Positions 1-7,091 of a stretch of 64,000 nt of DNA are shown piece after piece (position 1 is the first letter of the stretch; every line of letters begins with the position of its first letter). Under the pieces are notes generated by a model. The model worked only from the letters and a program-made list of their open reading frames with translations. It was not told the origin of the DNA and searched no databases. Source of the stretch: Rhodothalassium salexigens DSM 2132 (GTDB taxonomy: Bacteria > Pseudomonadota > Alphaproteobacteria > Sphingomonadales > Rhodothalassiaceae); NCBI RefSeq assembly GCF_004341375.1, contig NZ_SLXO01000009.1, positions 62,001-126,000 of the forward strand, in the 5' to 3' direction. The translations under genes and the position numbers were made by a program.

Positions 1-107
1 GGCGGACGAAGGAGGAAACGCGACCCATGGATCATCGGCGGCACCCCGCAGTTTCGGCACTGGACCATTTGGTCCGCGAAATCGTCGGTGGTGTCATTGT
101 CCAGCAT
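1..107 (-). CDS. Partial hypothetical protein with a CxxC motif, cut by the left edge
   Basis: Reading leftwards from an ATG at 105-107, 35 codons stay open to the window edge, starting MLDNDTTDDF. A C-R-N-C-G motif at about residues 17-21 looks like one half of a zinc knuckle. Third codon positions are mostly G or C, as in the neighbouring genes, while the overlapping plus-strand frame at 27-182 is not. A GATGGA stretch upstream could serve as a weak ribosome site. The gene would diverge from the dehydrogenase at 225. The family cannot be named from this fragment. Confidence 0.35.
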   Translation of the reverse strand, partial: MLDNDTTDDFADQMVQCRNCGVPPMIHGSRFLLRP

Positions 108-224
108 GGCATATCCATCAATCGCACGGTCGACGCCGCCAGACCAGCACGCAATACACGGGCCACCGGACGGCCTAGATAGAGGTGGCCAGTTCGACGG
201 CCTTGTCAAGACGGGAGACCTTTG

Positions 225-992
225 ATGGATTTGGGACTTTCCGGCCTGCGCGCTGCGGTCACCGGGGCCACGCGCGGCATCGGCCGCGCCACCGCCGACT
301 TGTTGGCCGAGGAAGGCGCCGATGTGGCAATCTGCGCGCGCCGCGCCGACGCGGTCGCCGAGACCGTCGAGGCGCTTGAGGCCCGGGGCGTCCAAGCCAT
401 GGGCGAGACCGTGGACCTGGCACGCCCGGGCGTGGCGCTCAAACGCTGGATCGACCGGGCCGCCGAGCGTTTCGGCGGCCTCGACATCGTGGTGATCAAC
501 GTCTCGGGCGGCGGTGGTATGACCGACGAGATCGGCTGGCGAACCAATTTCGAGGTCGACCTGATGGGCGCCGTGCGCACCGCCGAGGCCGCCCTGCCGC
601 ACCTGGCCCGGTCGCACAACGGCGCCATGGTGATGGTGGCCAGCATCGCCGCGGTCGAGGATTTCGGCGGCGTCCAGGCCTATAACTCCATGAAGGCGGC
701 GCTGATCAACTATGCCGCCAACCAATCCCAGGCGCTGGCCGACCAGGGCATCCGGGTCAACAGCGTGTCGCCCGGCGTCACCTTGTGCCCGGGCGGGGTG
801 TGGGATCAGGTCCGCCAGCAAATGCCCGACCAGTTCCAAGCCACCGCCGCGCGCGTGCCCTTGGGCCAGCGCTTCGCCCGACCGACCGAGATCGCGCGCA
901 CCATCGCCTTCCTGGCCAGCCCCGCCTCTTGCTATACCACCGGCACCAATGTGGTCGTCGACGGCGGTCTGACCCGCCGGGTGCAGTATTAA
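225..992 (+). CDS. SDR family NAD(P)-dependent oxidoreductase
   Basis: 255-residue classical short-chain dehydrogenase/reductase, cytoplasmic, expected to interconvert an alcohol and a carbonyl with NAD(P)H. It shows the TGATRGIG cofactor-binding loop (residues 13-20), an NVSGG segment in place of the usual NNAG (about residue 91), catalytic Ser140 and the YNSMK active-site motif (Tyr153, Lys157), and a typical VDGG segment near the C-terminus. The start is the ATG at 225, preceded by GGGAG at 213-217; a TTG at 222 is less likely. The stop overlaps the start of the E1 alpha gene (TAATG), so the genes are probably translationally coupled. The substrate is unknown; the neighbours suggest a hydroxy- or oxo-acid, or an acetoin-like diol. 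Confidence 0.9.
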   Translation: MDLGLSGLRAAVTGATRGIGRATADLLAEEGADVAICARRADAVAETVEALEARGVQAMGETVDLARPGVALKRWIDRAAERFGGLDIVVINVSGGGGMTDEIGWRTNFEVDLMGAVRTAEAALPHLARSHNGAMVMVASIAAVEDFGGVQAYNSMKAALINYAANQSQALADQGIRVNSVSPGVTLCPGGVWDQVRQQMPDQFQATAARVPLGQRFARPTEIARTIAFLASPASCYTTGTNVVVDGGLTRRVQY

Positions 993-1975
993 TGCCGGCG
1001 CCCACCTCCCAGCCGACCCCGGGCAGCGACCAGACCCCGGCCCCCAATGACTGGACCGACGCGTGCGCACGCGCCGCCTGGGCCGGGCTGGTGCGCTGCC
1101 GGCGCTTCGAAGACGCGGTCATGGACGCCTGGCGTGCCGGCGACATCCCCGGCGTGGTCCATGTGGCCACCGGCCAGGAAGCAACCGCGGTGGGGGCTGC
1201 GCTGGCACTCGCCCCCGGCGACATGGTCACCTCGACCCACCGCGGTCACGGCCACGCCCTGGCACTCGGCACCGACCCCACGGCCTTGATGGCCGAGTTG
1301 ATGGGCCGGCGGACCGGGCTCGTGGCCGGACGCGGCGGCTCGAAGCACCTGTCGGACCCGGAACGCGGCCTGCTCGCAACCAACGCCATCGTCGGCGCGT
1401 CGGTGCCGCTGGCCGCCGGCGCCGCCCTCAGCGCCAAGACCCGCCAGACCGGCGGCGTCGCGCTGGCGTTCACCGGCGACGGCGCGACCAACCAGGGGGC
1501 GGTGTTCGAGGCCATGGTAATGGCGGTGGCGCTGGCCCTGCCGCTGATCATCCTGGTCGAGAACAATGGTTACGCCCAGACCACCGCCAGCGCCTATGCC
1601 AGCGGCGGTCAGAGCCTGGCCGCGCGCGCCCGGGGCTTCGGGCTCGCCGCCGACACCGTCGACGGCAGCCGGGTCGATCTGGTCTGGTCGGCGGTGTCGC
1701 GCGCTGCCGACCGCGCACGCCTCGGCCTCGGCCCGAGCTTCATCGAAGCCGCGGTCGGCCGCCTGGAAGGCTTCTTCAGCCTCGACGCCCAAGCCTATCG
1801 CGGGGCCGACGAGGTCGCCCGGCTGCGCGCGGCGGCCTGCCCGCTCGCCCGGTTTCGCGCCAAGGCGCGCGGCGGGCTCGACGACGCCACGCTCGCCGCC
1901 ATCGAAACCGATCAGGCCGACGCGGTCGACGCCGCCCTCGCCGCCGCGCGCGCGGCACCGCCCGCCGGCCCCTGA
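992..1975 (+). CDS. Thiamine-diphosphate-dependent dehydrogenase E1 component, alpha subunit (acetoin/2-oxoacid type)
   Basis: 327 residues. The alpha subunit of an alpha2beta2 E1 enzyme, which decarboxylates or cleaves a 2-oxo acid or acetoin on thiamine diphosphate. The ThDP/Mg-binding motif begins GDGATNQG at about residue 162 and ends with ENN at about 190. A GRGGSKHLSD segment resembles the GKGGSMH region of AcoA. The start ATG overlaps the stop of the upstream SDR; a longer in-frame extension upstream lies wholly inside that gene and is rejected. The beta subunit follows after about 100 bases. No lipoyl-bearing E2 or E3 gene is adjacent. Pyruvate, branched-chain and acetoin substrates are all possible; the acetoin type fits best by eye. 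Confidence 0.9.
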   Translation: MPAPTSQPTPGSDQTPAPNDWTDACARAAWAGLVRCRRFEDAVMDAWRAGDIPGVVHVATGQEATAVGAALALAPGDMVTSTHRGHGHALALGTDPTALMAELMGRRTGLVAGRGGSKHLSDPERGLLATNAIVGASVPLAAGAALSAKTRQTGGVALAFTGDGATNQGAVFEAMVMAVALALPLIILVENNGYAQTTASAYASGGQSLAARARGFGLAADTVDGSRVDLVWSAVSRAADRARLGLGPSFIEAAVGRLEGFFSLDAQAYRGADEVARLRAAACPLARFRAKARGGLDDATLAAIETDQADAVDAALAAARAAPPAGP

Positions 1976-2072
1976 CCACCGCTGGCCCAGAACGCTGCTG
2001 GCCCAGACCGCTGCCCCCTGACGGGCTCCTGACCGCCATCCTTGACCGCCGCCGCTGAAAGACCGCCGCGCC

Positions 2073-3161
2073 ATGACCGACCGCACCGAGCCTTCGTCCG
2101 CAGCTTGTTCGTCCGCAGGTTATTCGTCCCTGGGGGCCTCGCCCGCCGATCCGTCGGCCGAGCCCGTGACCTACCGCGCCGCCCTGACCCGGGCGCTCGA
2201 CGACGCCATGGCCGCCGACGCCGGCGTGGTGGTGATCGGCGAGGACGTGGCCGGCGGCGCCGGCGCGGCGGCCCAGGGCGGCACCGGCGGCGCCTTCGGC
2301 GTCACCGCCGGGCTCTATGACCGCTTCGGCGCCGAGCGGGTCATCGACACCCCGATCGCCGAAAGCGCCATGCTGTCCATGGCCGCCGGGGCTGCGGCCA
2401 CCGGGCTGCGGCCGGTGGTCGACCTGATGTTCGCCGACTTCGCCCATGTGGCCGCCGACCCGCTGGTCAACCACATCGCCCAGGCCGGCGCGCTGTTCGG
2501 CGACGCCCCGGGCCAGGCCGGCCACCTGCCGCTGGTGATCCGTGCGGCGTTCGGCGCCGGCGACCGCTCGGGCGCCCAGCACAGCCAGCCGCTGCACGGC
2601 GCGTTGCTGCGCCTGCCGGCGATCCGCCTGGCCCTGCCCGCCACCCCCGCCGACGCCTATGCGCTGCTCACCCATGCGATCGCGTGCGCCGAGCCGGTGG
2701 TGGTGCTGGAGCACAAGCGGCTGTACGACACCACGGGCCCGTTGGCCGGCGACGCCCTGCCCTGGGGCCGGGCGCGGGTGGTGCGCGCCGGGCGCGACGC
2801 CACCCTGCTGGCGGTCGCGGGCCAGGTGGCCCCCGCGCTCGACGCGGCCGAACGGCTGAGCGGTCACGGCATCGAGGTGGAGGTGGTCGACCCGCGCACG
2901 CTCAACCCGCTCGACCTGGGGACGCTGACCGCTTCGCTGGCGCGCACCGGCCGGCTGGCGATCACCGACGAAGACCGCTGCGCCGCCGAGATCGTCGCCG
3001 GGCGGCTGGCCGAGACCGCCTTTGCGCTGCTCCAGGCGCCGCCCTGCCTGATCTGCCCGGCGCCGGGCCCGGTGCCGTTCGCGCCCGGCCTCGAAGACGC
3101 CTGGGCCCCCGACGCCCCCCGCATCGCCGAGGCGCTGCGCCGGCTGTGCACCGACGGCTGA
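2073..3161 (+). CDS. Thiamine-diphosphate-dependent dehydrogenase E1 component, beta subunit (acetoin/2-oxoacid type)
   Basis: 362 residues. The beta subunit carrying the pyrimidine-binding transketolase fold and the C-terminal transketolase domain. Visible family motifs are GEDVAGGAG, FGVTAGLYDRFG, DTPIAESA, QHSQPLH, EHKRLYDTTG and DPRTLNPLD; the first and EHKxLYD resemble AcoB. The first 30 or so residues are Ser/Ala rich and not part of the usual fold, so the true start may be the ATG at 2073 or a little further in. It forms the E1 pair with the upstream gene. With no E2/E3 partner nearby, it either uses a lipoyl enzyme encoded elsewhere or works with a different acceptor. Confidence 0.9.
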   Translation: MTDRTEPSSAACSSAGYSSLGASPADPSAEPVTYRAALTRALDDAMAADAGVVVIGEDVAGGAGAAAQGGTGGAFGVTAGLYDRFGAERVIDTPIAESAMLSMAAGAAATGLRPVVDLMFADFAHVAADPLVNHIAQAGALFGDAPGQAGHLPLVIRAAFGAGDRSGAQHSQPLHGALLRLPAIRLALPATPADAYALLTHAIACAEPVVVLEHKRLYDTTGPLAGDALPWGRARVVRAGRDATLLAVAGQVAPALDAAERLSGHGIEVEVVDPRTLNPLDLGTLTASLARTGRLAITDEDRCAAEIVAGRLAETAFALLQAPPCLICPAPGPVPFAPGLEDAWAPDAPRIAEALRRLCTDG

Positions 3162-3225
3162 GGGAGACGCAAACCGACGACTATCATACTAGGCGGTGGC
3201 GAGAGCTGAATACCCGCCCCGCAGC

Positions 3226-4245
3226 TCAGAGCATATCGGTGATATCCACGGTCGAGCGTTCGCCGACCCGGTCGAAGCAGGTGTCGAGCCACTGGCCGGC
3301 GGCGTCGCGGCCGAGGTCGCGCAGGCGGGTCAGGAACGCCCATTCGGCGTTGAGCTTGGACGACGCCGACAAGGACTTGATCGCCTCGGCATCCTGGATG
3401 CGGTGCAGGCGCACCTGGCGGTAATCGGTGCCGTCGAGCCGGCCCTGGTCGATCAGGCGGGACACGAACTCGATGGCGCGGAACTCCTTCATGAGCGAGG
3501 CGTTGAAGGTGATCTCGTTGACCCGGTTGAGGATCTCGCGCGCGGTCTTGGGCGTCTCGGCGCGCTCCATGGGGTTGATCTGGACCAGCAGCACGTCGCT
3601 GGTGGTGCAGCAGTCGAAGAACGGGAACAGCGCCGGGTTGCCCATATAGCCGCCGTCCCAATAGGGCACGCCGTCGATCTCCACCGCCTGGAACATGAAC
3701 GGCAGACAGGCCGACGCCATCACCGTGTCGGCGCTGATCTCAGGATTGCGGAACACCCGCACCCGGCCGGTGTGCACATTGGTGGCCGAGACGAACAACT
3801 GGGTTTGCCAGCAACTCTCCACCCGCGCGAAATCCACCTGGGCTTCAAGCAGGTCGCGCAGCGGATTGAGGTTCAGCGGGTTGACCTCATAGGGCGAAGC
3901 GAGCCGCGACATCAGGTCGAAGAACAGATAGCTCGGCGAATTGTCCAGGCTCCAATCGCCGAACAACAGGTTGATCGGGTTGCGCTGGATCGGGCTCGCC
4001 TGGCCCGCGCGCGCCACCGCCGCCCAAAAGTCGGCGAGCGCCTGGCGCGCGCCATCGGCCCCGCCCTTGACCACCCCATCGGCATAGACCGCCGCGTTCA
4101 TGGCACCCGCCGAGGTGCCCGAGATGCCCTCGAACGCCAGCCGCCCGTCTTCGAGCAGCCGGTCGATCACCCCCCAGGTGAAGGCGCCGTGCGCGCCCCC
4201 GCCCTGGAGCGCCAGGTTGATCGGCTTGGGCTCGGCGCGGGCCAT
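3226..4245 (-). CDS. Patatin-like phospholipase/lipid acyl hydrolase
   Basis: 339 residues. Patatin-fold Ser/Asp-dyad hydrolase that acts on acyl esters. The oxyanion loop GGGAHG is at residues 15-20, the nucleophile elbow GTSAG puts the catalytic Ser at 45, and DGGYMGNP near residue 197 supplies the catalytic Asp. No signal peptide is seen, so it should be cytoplasmic. It starts 3 bases after the stop of the 3-hydroxybutyrate dehydrogenase gene and ends convergently with the E1 beta gene. The pairing with 3-hydroxybutyrate and acetoacetate enzymes suggests work on membrane lipid or on polyhydroxybutyrate granules; that substrate is inference. Confidence 0.92.
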   Translation of the reverse strand: MARAEPKPINLALQGGGAHGAFTWGVIDRLLEDGRLAFEGISGTSAGAMNAAVYADGVVKGGADGARQALADFWAAVARAGQASPIQRNPINLLFGDWSLDNSPSYLFFDLMSRLASPYEVNPLNLNPLRDLLEAQVDFARVESCWQTQLFVSATNVHTGRVRVFRNPEISADTVMASACLPFMFQAVEIDGVPYWDGGYMGNPALFPFFDCCTTSDVLLVQINPMERAETPKTAREILNRVNEITFNASLMKEFRAIEFVSRLIDQGRLDGTDYRQVRLHRIQDAEAIKSLSASSKLNAEWAFLTRLRDLGRDAAGQWLDTCFDRVGERSTVDITDML

Positions 4246-4248
4246 GGG

Positions 4249-5031
4249 CTACTTCGCCGTCCAGCCGCCATCCATGGGCAGCATGGCGCCGGTGATCGCA
4301 CTGGCAGCCGGCGTCGCCAGGAACACCGCCAACGCGCCGATCTGGTCGGTCTTGACGAACTCCTTGCTCGGCTGGGCGGCCAGCAGCACGTCGCGCTTGA
4401 CCTGTTCCTCGGTCATGTTGCGCGCCTTGGCGGTATCGGGGATCTGGCCTTCGACCAGGGGCGTCAGCACATAGCCCGGGCAGATGGCGTTGACGGTGAT
4501 ATTGTCCTCGGCCACTTCGAGCGCCACCGTCTTGGTCAGCCCGGCGAGCCCGTGCTTGGCCGCCACATAGGCCGATTTGTAGGGCGAGGCGACCAGCGCG
4601 TGCGCCGAGGCGATGTTGACGATGCGCCCGAAGCCCGCCTGCTTCATGACCGGCAGGGCGGTTCGGATACAATGGAACGCCGCCGACAGGTTGATGGCGA
4701 TGATCGCGTCCCACTTGGCGACCGGAAACTCCTCCACCGGCGCCACATGCTGGATACCGGCATTGTTGACCAGGATGTCGAGCCCGCCGAGGCGATCCTG
4801 CGCGTCGGCGACCATGGCGGCGATCTGCTCTGGATCGGTCATGTCGGCGCCGTTGAACAGCACCGTGCGGCCGGTCCGCTCGGCCAGGTGGGCGCGCGCA
4901 GCCTCGATCTCGGCGGCATCGCCCAGGCCGTTCAACATCACGTCCGCGCCGGCCTCGGCCAGCGCGGTCGCCACGCCGAGACCGATGCCGCTGGTCGATC
5001 CGGTGACCAGTGCGCGCTTGCCGTCGATCAT
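4249..5031 (-). CDS. bdhA: D-beta-hydroxybutyrate dehydrogenase (3-hydroxybutyrate dehydrogenase)
   Basis: 260 residues. SDR enzyme that oxidises (R)-3-hydroxybutyrate to acetoacetate with NAD+, the second step in using polyhydroxybutyrate. TGSTSGIG (residues 10-17) binds the cofactor; NNAGIQHVAPVEEFP is a signature stretch of this subfamily; SAYVAAKHG carries the catalytic Tyr and Lys; the C-terminus ends in a PMDGGWTAK tail usual for bacterial BDH. It lies 18 bases downstream of the acetoacetate decarboxylase gene and 3 bases upstream of patatin, making a three-gene operon on the minus strand. Confidence 0.93.
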   Translation of the reverse strand: MIDGKRALVTGSTSGIGLGVATALAEAGADVMLNGLGDAAEIEAARAHLAERTGRTVLFNGADMTDPEQIAAMVADAQDRLGGLDILVNNAGIQHVAPVEEFPVAKWDAIIAINLSAAFHCIRTALPVMKQAGFGRIVNIASAHALVASPYKSAYVAAKHGLAGLTKTVALEVAEDNITVNAICPGYVLTPLVEGQIPDTAKARNMTEEQVKRDVLLAAQPSKEFVKTDQIGALAVFLATPAASAITGAMLPMDGGWTAK

Positions 5032-5049
5032 CCTGTCCGTCTCCCGAGG

Positions 5050-5796
5050 TTAAGGGGAAAGATAGTCGTGCACCACGCGGCCATAGGGCAGGGTCAGATC
5101 GGCGACGAAATGGATCGCACCGACCACCCGGCGCACCGGCAGGTCGGCCACCGGCGCGTTCACATGCGGGGTCAGCGCCAACCGCGCCGGCCCGGCCCAA
5201 AAGCCCTTCACCGTGATATCGGTCAGGGCATAGGCCACGAGCTGCGCCACCAACGGCTTGCCGGTGACGCATGGCAGCAATTTAAGATTGATTTGCGTCT
5301 TGGCAAGCATGGCCGCACAGCGATCGTGTTGATCGGCCAGGTTTTCGTGCTTGTAGGCCATGGAGCCCAGGACGACCCGCTCGCCCGCATAGTCGAGCGT
5401 GCCGGTCAGCGTATCGCGCGCCACCGCCAGGTGCGGCTCGCCCCAGCGTTTCGGAAACCCCCAGATCTCGCGCCCGGCGGTGATCGCCGGCTCGTTGTTC
5501 AGAAACATCATGGCGATGAAGTTGACCGGCTCGCCATTGAGCAGACAAGGGATCACCACGCCCGATTCCTGAAACGCCCCGAAGCCTCCCGCATCCGGCA
5601 TTTTCAGCCATTCATAGACCACCTGACCCGAGCCGTCGGGCTCCAAAGGGGCCGGGACGAGCGCGCGAATGGCCGCCGGATCGGTCTCGTAGGTAATGTA
5701 CAACCCCTCCCGGTCGACGAACCGGAACGGACCCACCGGATAGCTGGGATTGGCCAGCGGCATGGCCGGCTGAGACAAAACATTGTCAAGCTTCAT
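5050..5796 (-). CDS. adc: Acetoacetate decarboxylase
   Basis: 248 residues. Decarboxylates acetoacetate to acetone and CO2 through a Schiff base. The conserved segment GREIWGFPKRWGEP holds the expected catalytic lysine (Lys116); in the clostridial enzyme the next residue is also Lys and lowers the pKa, while here it is Arg117. FLNNEP and the ALTPH region also fit the family. The start at 5796 is set by a strong ribosome site (GAGGTGG) just upstream on the minus strand. It heads the operon with bdhA and patatin, and its promoter must lie in the AT-rich DNA to its right. Homologues lacking true decarboxylase activity exist, so the exact substrate is not certain. Confidence 0.9.
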   Translation of the reverse strand: MKLDNVLSQPAMPLANPSYPVGPFRFVDREGLYITYETDPAAIRALVPAPLEPDGSGQVVYEWLKMPDAGGFGAFQESGVVIPCLLNGEPVNFIAMMFLNNEPAITAGREIWGFPKRWGEPHLAVARDTLTGTLDYAGERVVLGSMAYKHENLADQHDRCAAMLAKTQINLKLLPCVTGKPLVAQLVAYALTDITVKGFWAGPARLALTPHVNAPVADLPVRRVVGAIHFVADLTLPYGRVVHDYLSP

Positions 5797-6261
5797 AATA
5801 CCACCTCATGGACGCAAAACCGACTCGAAACACTCTTTTAAATTTCTTCTGGTTAAGGTCTTTCACCTTTTTCATGCATTATAATTGTAACTTATATTAA
5901 AATGCGTTTTTCGGATCGATAGCCCGCCACCCACCGGCCGAAACGGCTGTAGACAGCAAGTTGGTTGATTGACCAGACTTCGATTTCAACAGGATTAGTA
6001 TAGATATTTATCTGACGTTTTTGTTTTTTCAGTAAAGATAGGAAAAGCGCTTTATTAAAAGATTATACTAAAATCTATATTTGTTATTTAGATCAAAATG
6101 TCAATTTTTTGACAATATTCGGTATATTTAACTTGTTTTTTGGGCCAAAAGACCAAGGAATAACGTGGCGACGCGGCATGGCTTGGGCGATCTGTTAACC
6201 CACCATAACAGAGGGAGAGGGCAAGCCAGCCAAGACACTGAAAAACCAACAGCTTTCATTC
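5797..6261. other. AT-rich non-coding island between divergent genes
   Basis: This stretch holds no credible gene on either strand. Bases from about 5815 to 6165 are strikingly AT-rich, with runs of T and A, within an otherwise GC-rich region. It separates the adc operon (leftwards) from the PEP-CTERM-type gene (rightwards), so it should contain the adc promoter and upstream control sites. A perfect inverted repeat lies at 6099-6114. Confidence 0.7.
6099..6114. promoter_or_regulatory. Perfect inverted repeat TGTCAA-N4-TTGACA, candidate regulator site
   Basis: Six-base arms separated by TTTT form a perfect palindrome in the AT-rich island, centred about 180 bases before the predicted start of transcription from the sigma-54-like promoter. 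That is the usual distance for an enhancer-binding activator. The right arm also matches a sigma-70 -35 box, but I see no -10 box at 16-18 bases. The protein that binds it, if any, is unknown. Confidence 0.4.
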
Positions 6262-6277
6262 TGGCACGTAATTTGTA
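6262..6277 (+). promoter_or_regulatory. Candidate sigma-54 promoter (TGGCACG-N4-TTGTA)
   Basis: TGGCACG at 6262-6268 and TTGTA at 6273-6277 match the -24/-12 consensus TGGCACG-N4-TTGCW except for T in place of C at the -12 GC. Transcription would begin near 6288, leaving a 46-base leader before the ATG at 6334. It drives the PEP-CTERM-type gene. The -12 C is usually conserved, so this may be weak or need its activator. Confidence 0.5.
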
Positions 6278-6333
6278 TTGCGCCGCACAGGTTGGCACAT
6301 CGACCCGACATGTAACGCTTGAAGGAGTATCCC

Positions 6334-6918
6334 ATGCGAGCCAAGACCCTGAAATCCGTGGCGCTTGCCGTGGCGGCCACTCTGGCCATGGCGGTGACGC
6401 CGAGCGGTGCCCATGCCACCGCGATCACGCCGTCCAACCAGGGCGGCAACACCGTGATCATTGATTTCGACGGCAATCTGGGCGGCCTGTTCACGATCAC
6501 CGGCGCCACCGTCGGCGAGACCTTGACGCTCGCCGACATTCAAGCTCTGCAGATCACCGGTCCCGACATCCTCAATATCTTTGCCGGCGACCCGTCGAGC
6601 CTGCCGCCGTCAGGCTTCCAGTCGGGCGCCATCGACGCCTCGATCCTGGACAATGTGAACGCCGGCGTGACCATCGACGCGCTGTCCAGCGGCTCGGGCT
6701 CGGTGTTCGACGCGCTGTTCCTGGAATTCGACACCGCGTTCGCCGGCGCGTCGGGTGATATCGCCGTGTTCGCGGGCACCAGCACCTTCGGCGTTGGCGC
6801 CAACTCGGTGGTCCTGAACCGCGACGACCTGTTGGGCGTGCCCGCCCCTGCCACCGCGCTGCTGCTGATCGGCGGCCTGGCCGGTCTGGCCGGCATCCGC
6901 CGCCGCAAGGCCGCCTGA
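6334..6918 (+). CDS. Secreted protein with PEP-CTERM-type (VPAP) C-terminal sorting signal
   Basis: 194 residues. A Sec signal peptide covers about residues 1-28 (basic start MRAKTLK, hydrophobic core, AHA cleavage region). The body is Gly/Ala/Thr/Asp rich and resembles no enzyme I know. The last 26 residues form the sorting tag: VPAPAT, then a Leu/Gly/Ala-rich membrane helix, then the basic end RRRKAA. In the PEP-CTERM/exosortase system such proteins are cut and anchored or released at the surface, often with exopolysaccharide. The usual VPEP is VPAP here. The start is fixed by GAAGGAG at 6321-6327. A strong terminator follows, so the gene stands alone. No exosortase gene is in the window. 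Confidence 0.85.
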   Translation: MRAKTLKSVALAVAATLAMAVTPSGAHATAITPSNQGGNTVIIDFDGNLGGLFTITGATVGETLTLADIQALQITGPDILNIFAGDPSSLPPSGFQSGAIDASILDNVNAGVTIDALSSGSGSVFDALFLEFDTAFAGASGDIAVFAGTSTFGVGANSVVLNRDDLLGVPAPATALLLIGGLAGLAGIRRRKAA

Positions 6919-6950
6919 CCCGCGGTCGCCGCCAAACGCACCAACCACGC

Positions 6951-6991
6951 GAACACGGCCGCGCCGGGGCAAACCCGGCGCGGCCGTGTTC
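6951..6991 (+). terminator. Strong hairpin terminator
   Basis: An 18-bp perfect stem (GAACACGGCCGCGCCGGG and its complement) with loop GCAAA, followed by TATTCT, lies 32 bases after the stop of the PEP-CTERM-type gene. It may also serve transcripts arriving on the other strand from the NAGGN operon, which ends at 7092. Confidence 0.85.
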
Positions 6992-7091
6992 TATTCTACC
7001 CGATAAGGCGCCTGGGCGAGAGCGCCGCCGCCCCCGCCAGCGTCGCCAACCGCCGGGCTCAGACGCCCCCGGGCTGCCGGGACCGTCGCGG

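Noticed and set aside
27-182. Plus-strand frame of 51 codons with GGAGGA before its ATG
   Set aside because: Third positions are not G/C rich as in real genes here, the protein has no recognisable features, and the opposite strand reads better.
3196-5841. Very long plus-strand open frame opposite patatin-bdhA-adc
   Set aside because: It is a GC-rich shadow of three clear genes, with Arg/His/Gly-rich translation and no domains.
6293-6308. Second TGGCAC as another sigma-54 site
   Set aside because: No TTGC-like element at the right distance.
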